From positions 1,736,001 through 1,800,000 of the forward strand of contig NZ_CP053435.1 of NCBI RefSeq assembly GCF_013127955.1: a DNA stretch of 64,000 nucleotides, written 5' to 3'. Below are positions 41,592 to 49,711 of the stretch, piece after piece. Source of the DNA: Spirosoma taeanense. GTDB taxonomy: Bacteria; Bacteroidota; Bacteroidia; Cytophagales; Spirosomataceae. Each line of letters begins with the position of its first letter. The stretch's first letter is position 1. A program made the translations under genes and the position numbers. Below the pieces are notes generated by a model, which saw only the letters and a program-made list of their open reading frames with translations, did no database searches and was not told where the DNA came from.

Positions 41592-43304
41592 ATGGCATAT
41601 CTGAATATTGACGCTCAGGCTCAGAATACCTACGACGCCATCGTGATTGGCTCGGGCATTAGTGGCGGCTGGGCCGCTAAAGAATTAACCGGCAAAGGCT
41701 TACGTACGCTTGTCCTGGAGCGGGGCCGCGATGTCCGGCACGTAACCGATTACCCCACCACGATGATGCAGCCTTGGGAATTTGAACACCGGGGGCAGCT
41801 GAACCGGGAGGTTCGCGAACAGAATCCCATCATCAGCAAGTGCTACGCTTTCTACGAAGGAACCGAGCAGTTTTTCGTCAAGGACGCCGAGCATCCCTAC
41901 GTACAGGAAAAGCCCTTTGACTGGATTCGGGGATATCAGGTGGGCGGAAAGTCGCTGCTGTGGGCTCGGCAAACGCAGCGGTGGAGTGATTTCGACTTCA
42001 CCGGACCTGCCCGCGATGGCTTCGCCGTCGACTGGCCAATTCGTTACGCCGATCTGGCTCCCTGGTACAGCTACGTAGAGCGGTTTGCCGGTATTACCGG
42101 CAACAAAGACGGCCTGGATACGCTGCCCGACGGGGAGTTCCTGCCTCCGCACGAGTGGAACTGCGTTGAAAGTCATTTCCAGAAGCAGGTGGCGGCCCGT
42201 TACAAAGACCGGCATGTGATCATGGGTCGTGCGGCTCACATCACGCAGCCTCAGCCCATTCATCTTCAGCAGGGCCGGGCGCAGTGCCAGCACCGGACGA
42301 TCTGCGAACGCGGCTGCCCGTTTGGCGGCTACTTCAGCAGCAACTCCTCGACGCTGCCCTGGGCCGCAAAAACGGGTAAGATGACGTTACGTCCGCATTC
42401 GGTGGTGCACTCGATCATTTACGACGAGAAGCTGGGCCGGGCAACGGGTGTGCGGGTCATTGATGCCCAGACGAAGCAGATGCAGGAGTTTTATGCCCGC
42501 ATCATTTTCCTGAATGCAGCCGCGCTGAACTCCAACCTTGTCCTGCTCAACTCGACCTCAACCCGGTTCCCGAATGGTCTCGGTAACGACAGCGGGGTGC
42601 TGGGTAAATACGTAGCGTTCCACAATTACCGGGCGGGTGTTTCGGCGCAGTACGACGGCAACCTCGACACCACGACCGAAGGCCGGCGGCCCAACAGTCC
42701 CTACATTCCGCGTTTCCGGAATGTGTATAAGCAGGAAACCGACTTCCTGCGGGGCTATGCCGCCGGTTTCTCGGCCGGACGTATTTCGCGTTCCAACCAG
42801 GATGGCTTGGGCGCTGATCTGAAAGAAAGTCTGCTGAACCCAACGCTGGGCGGCTGGTATGTTGGCTCGCACATGATGGGCGAGACAATCCCGAAAGAAT
42901 CAAATTTTGTCGCACTCGATTCGTCGCAGAAAGATCCATTCGGCATCCCGCAACTGAAAATCTCCATTGCCTACGACGATAATGACGAGAAGATGGTGAA
43001 GGATTACCAGGAGCAGATGACCGAAATGTTTACGGCGGCCGGCTTCACCAATATCCGCGTTCGCGACGACAAGCGTAATCCGGGTCTGGACATCCACGAA
43101 ATGGGCGGTGCCCGCATGGGTAAAGACCCCAAAACGTCGGTGCTGAACAAGTGGAACCAGCTTCATGCGGTAAAGAATGTTTTCGTGACCGACGGCGCCA
43201 GCATGACCTCGACGTCAACGCAGAACCCATCGCTGACGTATATGGCTATGACGGCCCGGGCCGCCGATTATGCCGTGAAGGGTCTGAAAAAAGGCCTGGT
43301 GTAA
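41592..43304 (+). CDS. GMC-family FAD oxidoreductase (gluconate/sugar dehydrogenase large subunit)
   Basis: 570 aa. The FAD motif is YDAIVIGSGISGGWAAKEL near residue 14, then LVLERGRDV, the QVGGKSLLWARQTQRWSDFDF segment near 115, and a C-terminal HEMGGARMGKDPKTSVLNKWNQLH with catalytic-His region and the VTDGASMTSTSTQNPSLTYMAMTARAADYAV end. It oxidises an aldose or polyol and passes electrons to the periplasmic chain with the small subunit just upstream. It has no signal of its own, consistent with hitch-hiking on the partner's Tat signal. Confidence 0.92.
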   Translation: MAYLNIDAQAQNTYDAIVIGSGISGGWAAKELTGKGLRTLVLERGRDVRHVTDYPTTMMQPWEFEHRGQLNREVREQNPIISKCYAFYEGTEQFFVKDAEHPYVQEKPFDWIRGYQVGGKSLLWARQTQRWSDFDFTGPARDGFAVDWPIRYADLAPWYSYVERFAGITGNKDGLDTLPDGEFLPPHEWNCVESHFQKQVAARYKDRHVIMGRAAHITQPQPIHLQQGRAQCQHRTICERGCPFGGYFSSNSSTLPWAAKTGKMTLRPHSVVHSIIYDEKLGRATGVRVIDAQTKQMQEFYARIIFLNAAALNSNLVLLNSTSTRFPNGLGNDSGVLGKYVAFHNYRAGVSAQYDGNLDTTTEGRRPNSPYIPRFRNVYKQETDFLRGYAAGFSAGRISRSNQDGLGADLKESLLNPTLGGWYVGSHMMGETIPKESNFVALDSSQKDPFGIPQLKISIAYDDNDEKMVKDYQEQMTEMFTAAGFTNIRVRDDKRNPGLDIHEMGGARMGKDPKTSVLNKWNQLHAVKNVFVTDGASMTSTSTQNPSLTYMAMTARAADYAVKGLKKGLV

Positions 43305-43316
43305 CCAGCGCTGGTT

Positions 43317-43374
43317 AACCGCTACTAACTGCAAAAGCCAGTCACATGACTGGCTTTTGCAGTTAGTAGCGGTT
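43317..43374. terminator. 28-bp perfect bidirectional terminator between convergent genes
   Basis: Arms 43317-43344 and 43347-43374 are perfect complements with a 2-nt spacer. The AAAA/TTTT runs are internal. It separates the GMC gene from the convergent PQQ dehydrogenase gene. Confidence 0.85.
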
Positions 43375-43404
43375 ACTGAATCGTCTTTCTAAACCTTTAC
43401 CTCG

Positions 43405-45540
43405 TTACGGCAGCGCAAAGGCTACGTATTGATTCCCTTTCCTGGCACCCAGTTTGGCTCCACCGCAGGCGATGACGACGTATTGTTTACCGCCGACCTG
43501 ATAGGTAGCAGGCGTAGCGAAACCAGCCGCCGGAAGCATAGTTTCCCAGAGGAGCTTACCCGTTTTTTTGTCGAAGGCCCTGAACTTCTCGTCTTTCGTG
43601 GCTGCGATAAACAGCAGGCCGCCCGCCGTTACGACCGGCCCGCCGTAGTTTTCGGTACCGGTGTTGCGGATGCCCTTAGCCGCCAGTTCTTTTTCTTCGC
43701 CGAGGGGAATCTTCCAGACGTACTCGCCCGTGTTCAGGTTGATGGCATTGAGTGTGCCCCAGGGGGGCGCAATACCCGACAGCCCCTTGCTGTCCAGAAA
43801 TTTGTTATAGCCCGAAATTTTGAAGGGAACGTAAGGCGTCTTGCTGGCGGCCGAGGCTGCGGCCGTCACTTCCTGCTTCTCGTCACCGAACAGAAACGCG
43901 ACCAGCGCCCGTTTATCATCGGCGGATAACTGGGTGAAGCCGGGCATCATACCTTTGCCATGACTGATCAAATCCGTAACGTAATCGCGTTCGCGCCGTT
44001 GGCTGATGTTGACCAACGATGGGTAGCCGCTGGCCGTGTTCCCTTTACGGTCGGTGCCGTGGCAGCCGGAGCAATTGGTCGTGTAGAGCCGGTTGCCAGC
44101 GCTGAGATGCGCCAGGGCGTCCTGACGGGGTGTTTCCTGCATGGCAATCAGCCAGGCCGCTTCATTCGCGTTGACGTAAAGAATTCCCTCGGGATCGGTG
44201 GCGGCACCACCCCATTCGCCCCCGCCGTCGAGACCCGGAAACACAAACGTTCCCTGTCGGCTCAGTGGCTGGAATATGCCACCGCGGCTGCGCCGAAACC
44301 GCGCCAGCAGCGAGTCACGGTCTTCCGAATAGGGGTTCAAATCCCGTTCGCTGAACGTCTGCCGGGCAAAGGGCGCTGGGCGTAGGGGCAGGGGCTGCGT
44401 AGGCCAGGCTTCTTCGCCGGGAATATCGGATTTGGGGACGGGGGTTTCCCTGATGGGAAACAGAGGTTTGCCGGTTACGCGGTCGAACACGAATACGTGC
44501 CCCGACTTGGTGATCTGGGCCACGGCGTCAATCTTTTTGCCGTTCTGAGTTACGGTCAGCAGGTTTGGTGGAGCCGGAAAATCGCGGTCCCAGATGTCGT
44601 GGTGAACGGCCTGGAAGTGCCACAGCCGCTTGCCGGTCCGGGCGTCGAGCGCCAGCAGGCAGTTGGCAAACAGGTTCTGGCCTTTGCGGTTGCCGCCGTA
44701 AAAGTCGAAAGCCGCCGAGCCAGTTGGTACGTACACAATCCCGCGCGGCCGGTCGACGGACATCCCCGACCAGTTGTTGGCTCCGCCCACGTCCGTATTC
44801 TTATACGTCTGCTTTGGCCAGGTATCGTAGCCATACTCGCCGGGCTGCGGAATGGTATGGAACGTCCAGGCCAGCTTGCCGGTCCGAACGTTGAACGCCT
44901 GAATGTAGCCCGGCGCTGCGTCGGCCCCTTCGGACAGACGCATGGGCATGATCAGCAGGTCTTCGAATAGGGTGCCGGGGGTATTCGAAATCACGAACTT
45001 GTCTTTGGCCTGTTCGCCCAGGCCCGTGTGCAGGTCGGCGCGGCCATTCTCGCCGAAACTCACAATCGGCTTCCCAGTCCGGGCGTCCAGTGCGTAGAGC
45101 ATTGAGCCGACCGTATAAAGAATCCGCTTGTCCGGTTCGCCGGTTGCCTCCTTCGATTGCCAGTACGTTACACCCCGGCTGGTACTGTGCCAGACCTTGA
45201 GTGGATCACCAAATCGCCAGATTTCTTTGCCGGTTGCCGCATCGAGTGCAAACGCCTGCACGGTGGGCGTAACGCCATACAGTACCCCGTCTACAATAAT
45301 CGGATTCGTCTGAATCTGGCCGCTGTCAGGTGCGGCATAAGTCCAGGCGACTTTAAGCTTGCCGACATTTTCCGGCGTAATCTGCGTCAGGGCGGAGTAG
45401 TGGCTCCGGTCGGGGCCGCCGAGGTATTCACCCCAGTTGGTATAATCATTCGGTTTAGTGTCGGTCGGATTCTGGTGGAATTGCGACCAGCCAAGCGCCA
45501 GAGCGGTCAGCGTTGCAAGCGGAAGAAGCAGGCGTTTCAT
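43405..45540 (-). CDS. PQQ-dependent quinoprotein dehydrogenase with cytochrome c domain
   Basis: 711 aa from MKRLLLPLATLTALALGW (signal/anchor); a frame to 45585 adds 15 residues without family support. Propeller repeats with W-motifs (LDAATGKEIWRFGD, LDARTGKPIVSFG, LDARTGKRLWHFQ) surround a c-type heme site NCSGCHG near residue 489. It is the membrane-near glucose dehydrogenase type (pyrroloquinoline quinone cofactor) that sends electrons to cytochrome. It forms a likely operon with the glycosyltransferase upstream (28-bp gap). Confidence 0.9.
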   Translation of the reverse strand: MKRLLLPLATLTALALGWSQFHQNPTDTKPNDYTNWGEYLGGPDRSHYSALTQITPENVGKLKVAWTYAAPDSGQIQTNPIIVDGVLYGVTPTVQAFALDAATGKEIWRFGDPLKVWHSTSRGVTYWQSKEATGEPDKRILYTVGSMLYALDARTGKPIVSFGENGRADLHTGLGEQAKDKFVISNTPGTLFEDLLIMPMRLSEGADAAPGYIQAFNVRTGKLAWTFHTIPQPGEYGYDTWPKQTYKNTDVGGANNWSGMSVDRPRGIVYVPTGSAAFDFYGGNRKGQNLFANCLLALDARTGKRLWHFQAVHHDIWDRDFPAPPNLLTVTQNGKKIDAVAQITKSGHVFVFDRVTGKPLFPIRETPVPKSDIPGEEAWPTQPLPLRPAPFARQTFSERDLNPYSEDRDSLLARFRRSRGGIFQPLSRQGTFVFPGLDGGGEWGGAATDPEGILYVNANEAAWLIAMQETPRQDALAHLSAGNRLYTTNCSGCHGTDRKGNTASGYPSLVNISQRRERDYVTDLISHGKGMMPGFTQLSADDKRALVAFLFGDEKQEVTAAASAASKTPYVPFKISGYNKFLDSKGLSGIAPPWGTLNAINLNTGEYVWKIPLGEEKELAAKGIRNTGTENYGGPVVTAGGLLFIAATKDEKFRAFDKKTGKLLWETMLPAAGFATPATYQVGGKQYVVIACGGAKLGARKGNQYVAFALP

Positions 45541-45568
45541 ACCTGCTAAAGCAGCGAAGAGCGGAAAT

Positions 45569-46318
45569 TTACCGGATATCCTCAAACCACCGTTTGAGTT
45601 TGTCGGGCGGATAACCTACGCCCCAGAGAAAGCCGATGACCAGGAAAATACCGTTGGCTTTCCAGAATCCCCATTTAGCCACGCGCCGATCTGAGGATTC
45701 AACCACGCGGTTTACCTGACGCACACGGCCAAAGCGAATAAGTTTGAGCAGCAGGTCGGCTTCCTCCATGATCGGCATGGTATCGGTGTACCCGCCAACG
45801 GACATAAACTGCTCCCGTCGGCAGAAAATAACCTGATCGCCAAACAGCAGCCGGGCACCCCTGAACAGAAACAGATGGGGCCGGAAGAGGAGGGGGGCGT
45901 AATAGGTTTTGAGGTAATTATGCAGGGAGGTGACCCAGCGCGTACTGCTGGGGCCGCGCATAAGGGAAATAAACCCGCCCGCCGATGTTCTGGCGTCTGC
46001 CAGAGTCCGCTGCATAACGGCCAGGGCATCGTCGGGCAGGGCGGTGTCGGCATGTAAAAAACAAAGAATATCGCCGGACGCTTTGGCAGCTCCGGCGTTC
46101 ATCTGGCAGGCCCGGCCCGCCTGGCGGCAGCGGACTACGCGCAGCGACCGGAAACACGGCCGTATGGCGTCAATTAGCTGAACCGTGCGGTCGGTACTGC
46201 CGCCGTCGGCGACGATAATTTCAATCGGCTCGGGGCAGAGTCGCTGGAGTAGTCGTAGTGCGCGGGGTAAAGTCCGTTCTTCGTTGAGAGTAGGAATGAT
46301 GATGGAGACGCTGAGCAT
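45569..46318 (-). CDS. TIGR04283-family glycosyltransferase
   Basis: 249 aa from MLSVSIIIPTLNEERTL; a Met three codons upstream is also possible. GT-A fold with IIIPTLNEERTLPRAL, IIVADGGSTDRTV, CFLHADTALPD (DxD-like) and GGFISLMRG. It ends in an amphipathic/hydrophobic segment (FLVIGFLWGVGY). The TIGR04283 name is linked to arsenosugar loci in some bacteria, but no arsenic genes are here. The sugar and acceptor are unknown. Confidence 0.88.
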   Translation of the reverse strand: MLSVSIIIPTLNEERTLPRALRLLQRLCPEPIEIIVADGGSTDRTVQLIDAIRPCFRSLRVVRCRQAGRACQMNAGAAKASGDILCFLHADTALPDDALAVMQRTLADARTSAGGFISLMRGPSSTRWVTSLHNYLKTYYAPLLFRPHLFLFRGARLLFGDQVIFCRREQFMSVGGYTDTMPIMEEADLLLKLIRFGRVRQVNRVVESSDRRVAKWGFWKANGIFLVIGFLWGVGYPPDKLKRWFEDIR

Positions 46319-46506
46319 AGACCTCATAAACCAATCTGACGCAAGACGGTTTACGGAATCCTGTCCGAGGAAGAGTGTCCACTGATTACCGGTGGTCACA
46401 AGGTTCTTTTTTCAGAGCACTACGATTTTTCGTAAGCCAAAGGCGATCGGAAATGAGCTTCGGGAAGTGTTTTCTGAGGTACTTGTCTAAATTGCTGAAA
46501 AATCAG

Positions 46507-47190
46507 TTACAGAATCAGTTTATAGCCTATTCCTCGCACATTAACGATCTGGATGGAGGAATCATCGCGGAGGTGGCGACGGAGTTTGGTGATAAACACA
46601 TCCAGGCTCCGGCCATTGAAAAAACTGTTGTCGCCCCAGAGTTCCAGTAAAACGGCGTTTCGTTCCAGCACCTGATTCCGCTGCTCGTATAAGTGACGCA
46701 GCAATTCGGCTTCGCGATGCGACAGGAGAATCGCCCGTCCATCGAGCGAGAGCTTTTGTTTGGATGCGTCGAACTGATAGCGGCCAATCCGGACCCATTC
46801 GGCTTCTGAAACGCCCGACTGGGGAGCAGCCCTACGGCGGAGGAGCGCGTTGATTCGGACGATCAGTTCATCGAGGCTAAAGGGCTTTTTCAGGTAATCG
46901 TTGCCGCCCAGTTCAAAGCCGCGTACCACATCGGTTGTTTGCGAACGGGCCGTCAGAAACATAATCGGTACGTCAGGATTAGTCTGGCGAATTTGCTGGG
47001 TGAGCGAAAAGCCATCCAGATGGGGCATCATGACATCGGCAACGACAATATCGGGTTGCTCCTGCTGAAACAGAGCCAGTCCAGCCTCACCGTCGGCGGC
47101 ATACAGCACGGTAAACCCCCGCACCGTCAGGCTATCCCTGACAATCAGTCCCAACGCAGAATCATCTTCGATTAACAAGACGGTTGCCAT
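46507..47190 (-). CDS. OmpR-family response regulator
   Basis: 227 aa from MATVLLIEDDSALG; a longer frame to 47292 overlaps the kinase and is rejected. The receiver domain has VLLIEDDS, VVADVMMPHLDG (phospho-Asp) and YLKKPFSLDEL. The winged-helix output domain follows (ILLSHREAELLRHLYEQ, VFITKLRRHLRDD, NVRGIGYKLIL). It is four bases after the kinase stop. The TTAACA array at 48788-48823 is a good candidate target. Confidence 0.95.
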   Translation of the reverse strand: MATVLLIEDDSALGLIVRDSLTVRGFTVLYAADGEAGLALFQQEQPDIVVADVMMPHLDGFSLTQQIRQTNPDVPIMFLTARSQTTDVVRGFELGGNDYLKKPFSLDELIVRINALLRRRAAPQSGVSEAEWVRIGRYQFDASKQKLSLDGRAILLSHREAELLRHLYEQRNQVLERNAVLLELWGDNSFFNGRSLDVFITKLRRHLRDDSSIQIVNVRGIGYKLIL

Positions 47191-47194
47191 AGGG

Positions 47195-48754
47195 TCAGGA
47201 AGCAAAATGGAGCGGATTGCGGGTGATGCGGAAGCGTTTAATACCGGCCTGTCCGGCACTCCCTGCCAGGGGGACGAGTACCGTAAATTCACTACCCTGA
47301 CCGGGTTCGCTGGTCACCTCAACGAGACCGCCGTGCCGCTCGACCACCTGCCGCACATACGACAGCCCCAGGCCAAAGCCTTTGACGGGATGCAGATTAC
47401 CGGTCGGCACGCGGAAAAAGCGGTCGAAGATGGCACCCTGATACGCTTTAGGAATCCCAATGCCGTTGTCTTTGACCGATAACCACCAGATAGGCCCCTC
47501 TTGCCGGCCCGCAATCCGGATGCTGACCGACTCACCCGAATACTTGATCGCGTTGTCAATGAGGTTGTTGAGGGCGTTCGCGAAGTGCACCCGATCAACC
47601 GTCACGAGGGTATCGGCGGGCATATCGACCTGGAACGTAATGGATTTAGGCGCTTTCAACTGGTGGTTCGCAATCAGCTCGCTGACCATCGCCCGCGGAT
47701 TTATGGGTTCGGGCCGCAGAGCGAGTTCACGCTTTTCTTCGACGGCCAGGTTCAGCACTTTCTCGACCAGGTCCGACAGGCGCTGCAGGTTGTTCTGCGA
47801 AATGGCCAGATAGGTCTGGGTTTTCGCAGGGTCGTCCAGAGCGCCGAAATGCTGCAACGCTTCCACGGCGGCTGTTACGGTAGCAATGGGCGTTTTCAGT
47901 TCATGCGTCATGTTGTTGATGAAGTCGTTCTTCACCTCCGACAGTTTTTTCTGACGCAGAATCGTACTCAGCATAAACAGGAAACTACCCGTTGTCAATA
48001 GTAATATAAACACCGAACCGCCTAAAAGCCAGCCCATTCGGCGCAGCAAATAGAACGTTGGCGTTTCAAAGGTCACCTGCGCGAACAAATTCCTAACCGG
48101 ATTGACCGGCATGACGATCTTGTTCAAAACGTTCGGCGTGCCACGCTGTTCCGGGCGCGTATCCACCTGATGCACCCGTGTCGCACTGGACGTCTTTTGA
48201 GGCACGCTTACGGTATCGAGTGTAAAAGCGGGGTTTATATCCCGCTGAATAAGCTCAGCCCGGTACGCATCCGACAGCCTGGCCAAATTGATACGGGTTC
48301 CTTCGGTCCAGTCGAGCAGTAACAGCGTCGAAATTCGATGAGCAAGCGTATCCGGTGATTCAAATACGGGTACTTCCGTTCCGGGTGGTAGTGGCTGCTC
48401 AACTTTAACAAGGGTTACCGTATGCAAATCAGGCGGATGCGTGCCCCTGGCGCTTAATGGCGGCCTGGAGGGTCTCCTGATGACTCGAACCTGCTGCTGA
48501 CTGGCGCGGTCGATGAACGGGTGAATACGCATTCGCATCGGCTCCTTATTACCCTGTCTGGCGAATAAGCGGTTAGCCTCGGCTACCTGGTGTTGCTGCA
48601 ATACCGAGAACAGCGCATCCCGCATCATCTGATTGTACTGCTGGCTTTTAAGGTGATACGTTGTCCAGAGCCAGTAACCCTGAAAGGCGTTGATCCCGAT
48701 GATGCAAAGCGTCATCAGCCAGAATATCGAGCGAATACGTCGGTTCATACACAA
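47195..48754 (-). CDS. Sensor histidine kinase of OmpR-type pair
   Basis: 519 aa; MNRRIRS two codons in is an alternative start. Membrane segments near residues 8-26 and 240-260 enclose a periplasmic sensor domain. HisKA has FINNMTHELKTPIATVTAAVEAL, and HATPase has ALNNLIDNAIKYSG, VKDNGIGIPK and GFGLGLSYVRQVVERHG. It works with the regulator encoded four bases downstream and is divergent from the GLPGLI gene. Confidence 0.95.
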   Translation of the reverse strand: MCMNRRIRSIFWLMTLCIIGINAFQGYWLWTTYHLKSQQYNQMMRDALFSVLQQHQVAEANRLFARQGNKEPMRMRIHPFIDRASQQQVRVIRRPSRPPLSARGTHPPDLHTVTLVKVEQPLPPGTEVPVFESPDTLAHRISTLLLLDWTEGTRINLARLSDAYRAELIQRDINPAFTLDTVSVPQKTSSATRVHQVDTRPEQRGTPNVLNKIVMPVNPVRNLFAQVTFETPTFYLLRRMGWLLGGSVFILLLTTGSFLFMLSTILRQKKLSEVKNDFINNMTHELKTPIATVTAAVEALQHFGALDDPAKTQTYLAISQNNLQRLSDLVEKVLNLAVEEKRELALRPEPINPRAMVSELIANHQLKAPKSITFQVDMPADTLVTVDRVHFANALNNLIDNAIKYSGESVSIRIAGRQEGPIWWLSVKDNGIGIPKAYQGAIFDRFFRVPTGNLHPVKGFGLGLSYVRQVVERHGGLVEVTSEPGQGSEFTVLVPLAGSAGQAGIKRFRITRNPLHFAS

Positions 48755-48787
48755 AGCTACATCGTCCGGGCGGGCTTCGGATAGGCG

Positions 48788-48823
48788 TTAACACTGTTTA
48801 ACACTCGATAACAGTGCGTTACA
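48788..48823. promoter_or_regulatory. Four hexamers at 10-bp spacing, probable response-regulator array
   Basis: TTAACA (48788), TTAACA (48798), ATAACA (48808) and GTTACA (48818) start exactly 10 bp apart, with unrelated 4-bp spacers. They lie in the divergent gap between the two-component genes and the GLPGLI gene, 42 bases before the latter's ATG. The CACTGTT/AACAGTG inverted repeat (48792-48816) overlaps it. OmpR-type regulators bind such helical-phase direct repeats. Confidence 0.6.
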
Positions 48824-48864
48824 AAACTCCGCCTGACCTTTGACGCATCAAACCAGCAATTTTT

Positions 48865-49665
48865 ATGAAAACATTCAACACCTGTCTGTCTGTAGTTGTC
48901 AGCTTCTTCATTGCCGTTCTGGCCACGCATCCAATTATCGCTCAAACGGCCCCAACGGCGTGGTCCGGTCAGATTACCTACGAGGGCATCCACAAAATTG
49001 ACCCGACGAAGCTGAAATTTCTCGATGCTAATGGCGAGTTGATGAAACCCGGCGATCCGAACTGGCCAAAAGACATCCCCGATAACCGAATGTCGGAGCA
49101 GAAGGTCCTCATTAACGGTACGTATGCAAAAGTAACCCGCGACGATGAGGTGATGCGGCAGGTTACGGGACCGGGTGGGCAAAGCCGGGTGATGGGGCGT
49201 CCGTTTACCGAGCGGACGTTTATTGACCTGAGGGACCTCAAAAAAGTAACGATACTCACGGTGGGCAAAGACGCCGACGCGAAAACGTATCAGGCCGAAG
49301 CGCCCATTCAGCGGGTAAGTGGGTGGCAGTTAACCGACCAGACCCGAAAAATAGCCGGCTATACGTGCCAGAAAGCCACAGTGCCCTACAAAAACGAATC
49401 CTACACGGTCTGGATAACCACCGAGTTGCCCTTCACCTATTCGCCCATTCAGGAACTCACCCCCGACACGGGCACGGTCCTGCTGATTGAAGGAAGCAAA
49501 GAGCAATTCAGGGCCATAAAAGTGGCTAAAACCAAGCCCGATGCGTCGGTGGCTAAACCGAGTGTGCAGGCACAATCGGTTACGATGGACCAATTAGCCG
49601 AGATCCGGCAGAAAGCCATCGCCGAGTTTATCGAAAAAAACGGTCGCCCGGGCTTTGGGGGCTGA
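48865..49665 (+). CDS. GLPGLI family protein
   Basis: 266 aa. Signal peptide to about residue 27. The GLPGLI-type pattern is seen as GWQLTDQTRKIAGYTCQKATVPYK and VWITTELPFTYSPIQELTPDTGTVLLIEG. Such periplasmic proteins are usually encoded just before an outer membrane barrel protein, as here (46 bp). The function is not known. Confidence 0.88.
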   Translation: MKTFNTCLSVVVSFFIAVLATHPIIAQTAPTAWSGQITYEGIHKIDPTKLKFLDANGELMKPGDPNWPKDIPDNRMSEQKVLINGTYAKVTRDDEVMRQVTGPGGQSRVMGRPFTERTFIDLRDLKKVTILTVGKDADAKTYQAEAPIQRVSGWQLTDQTRKIAGYTCQKATVPYKNESYTVWITTELPFTYSPIQELTPDTGTVLLIEGSKEQFRAIKVAKTKPDASVAKPSVQAQSVTMDQLAEIRQKAIAEFIEKNGRPGFGG

Positions 49666-49711
49666 GCCGGTGTATAGCCGCATCCCGTTACCCTCATCCC
49701 TCCGCTACCCC

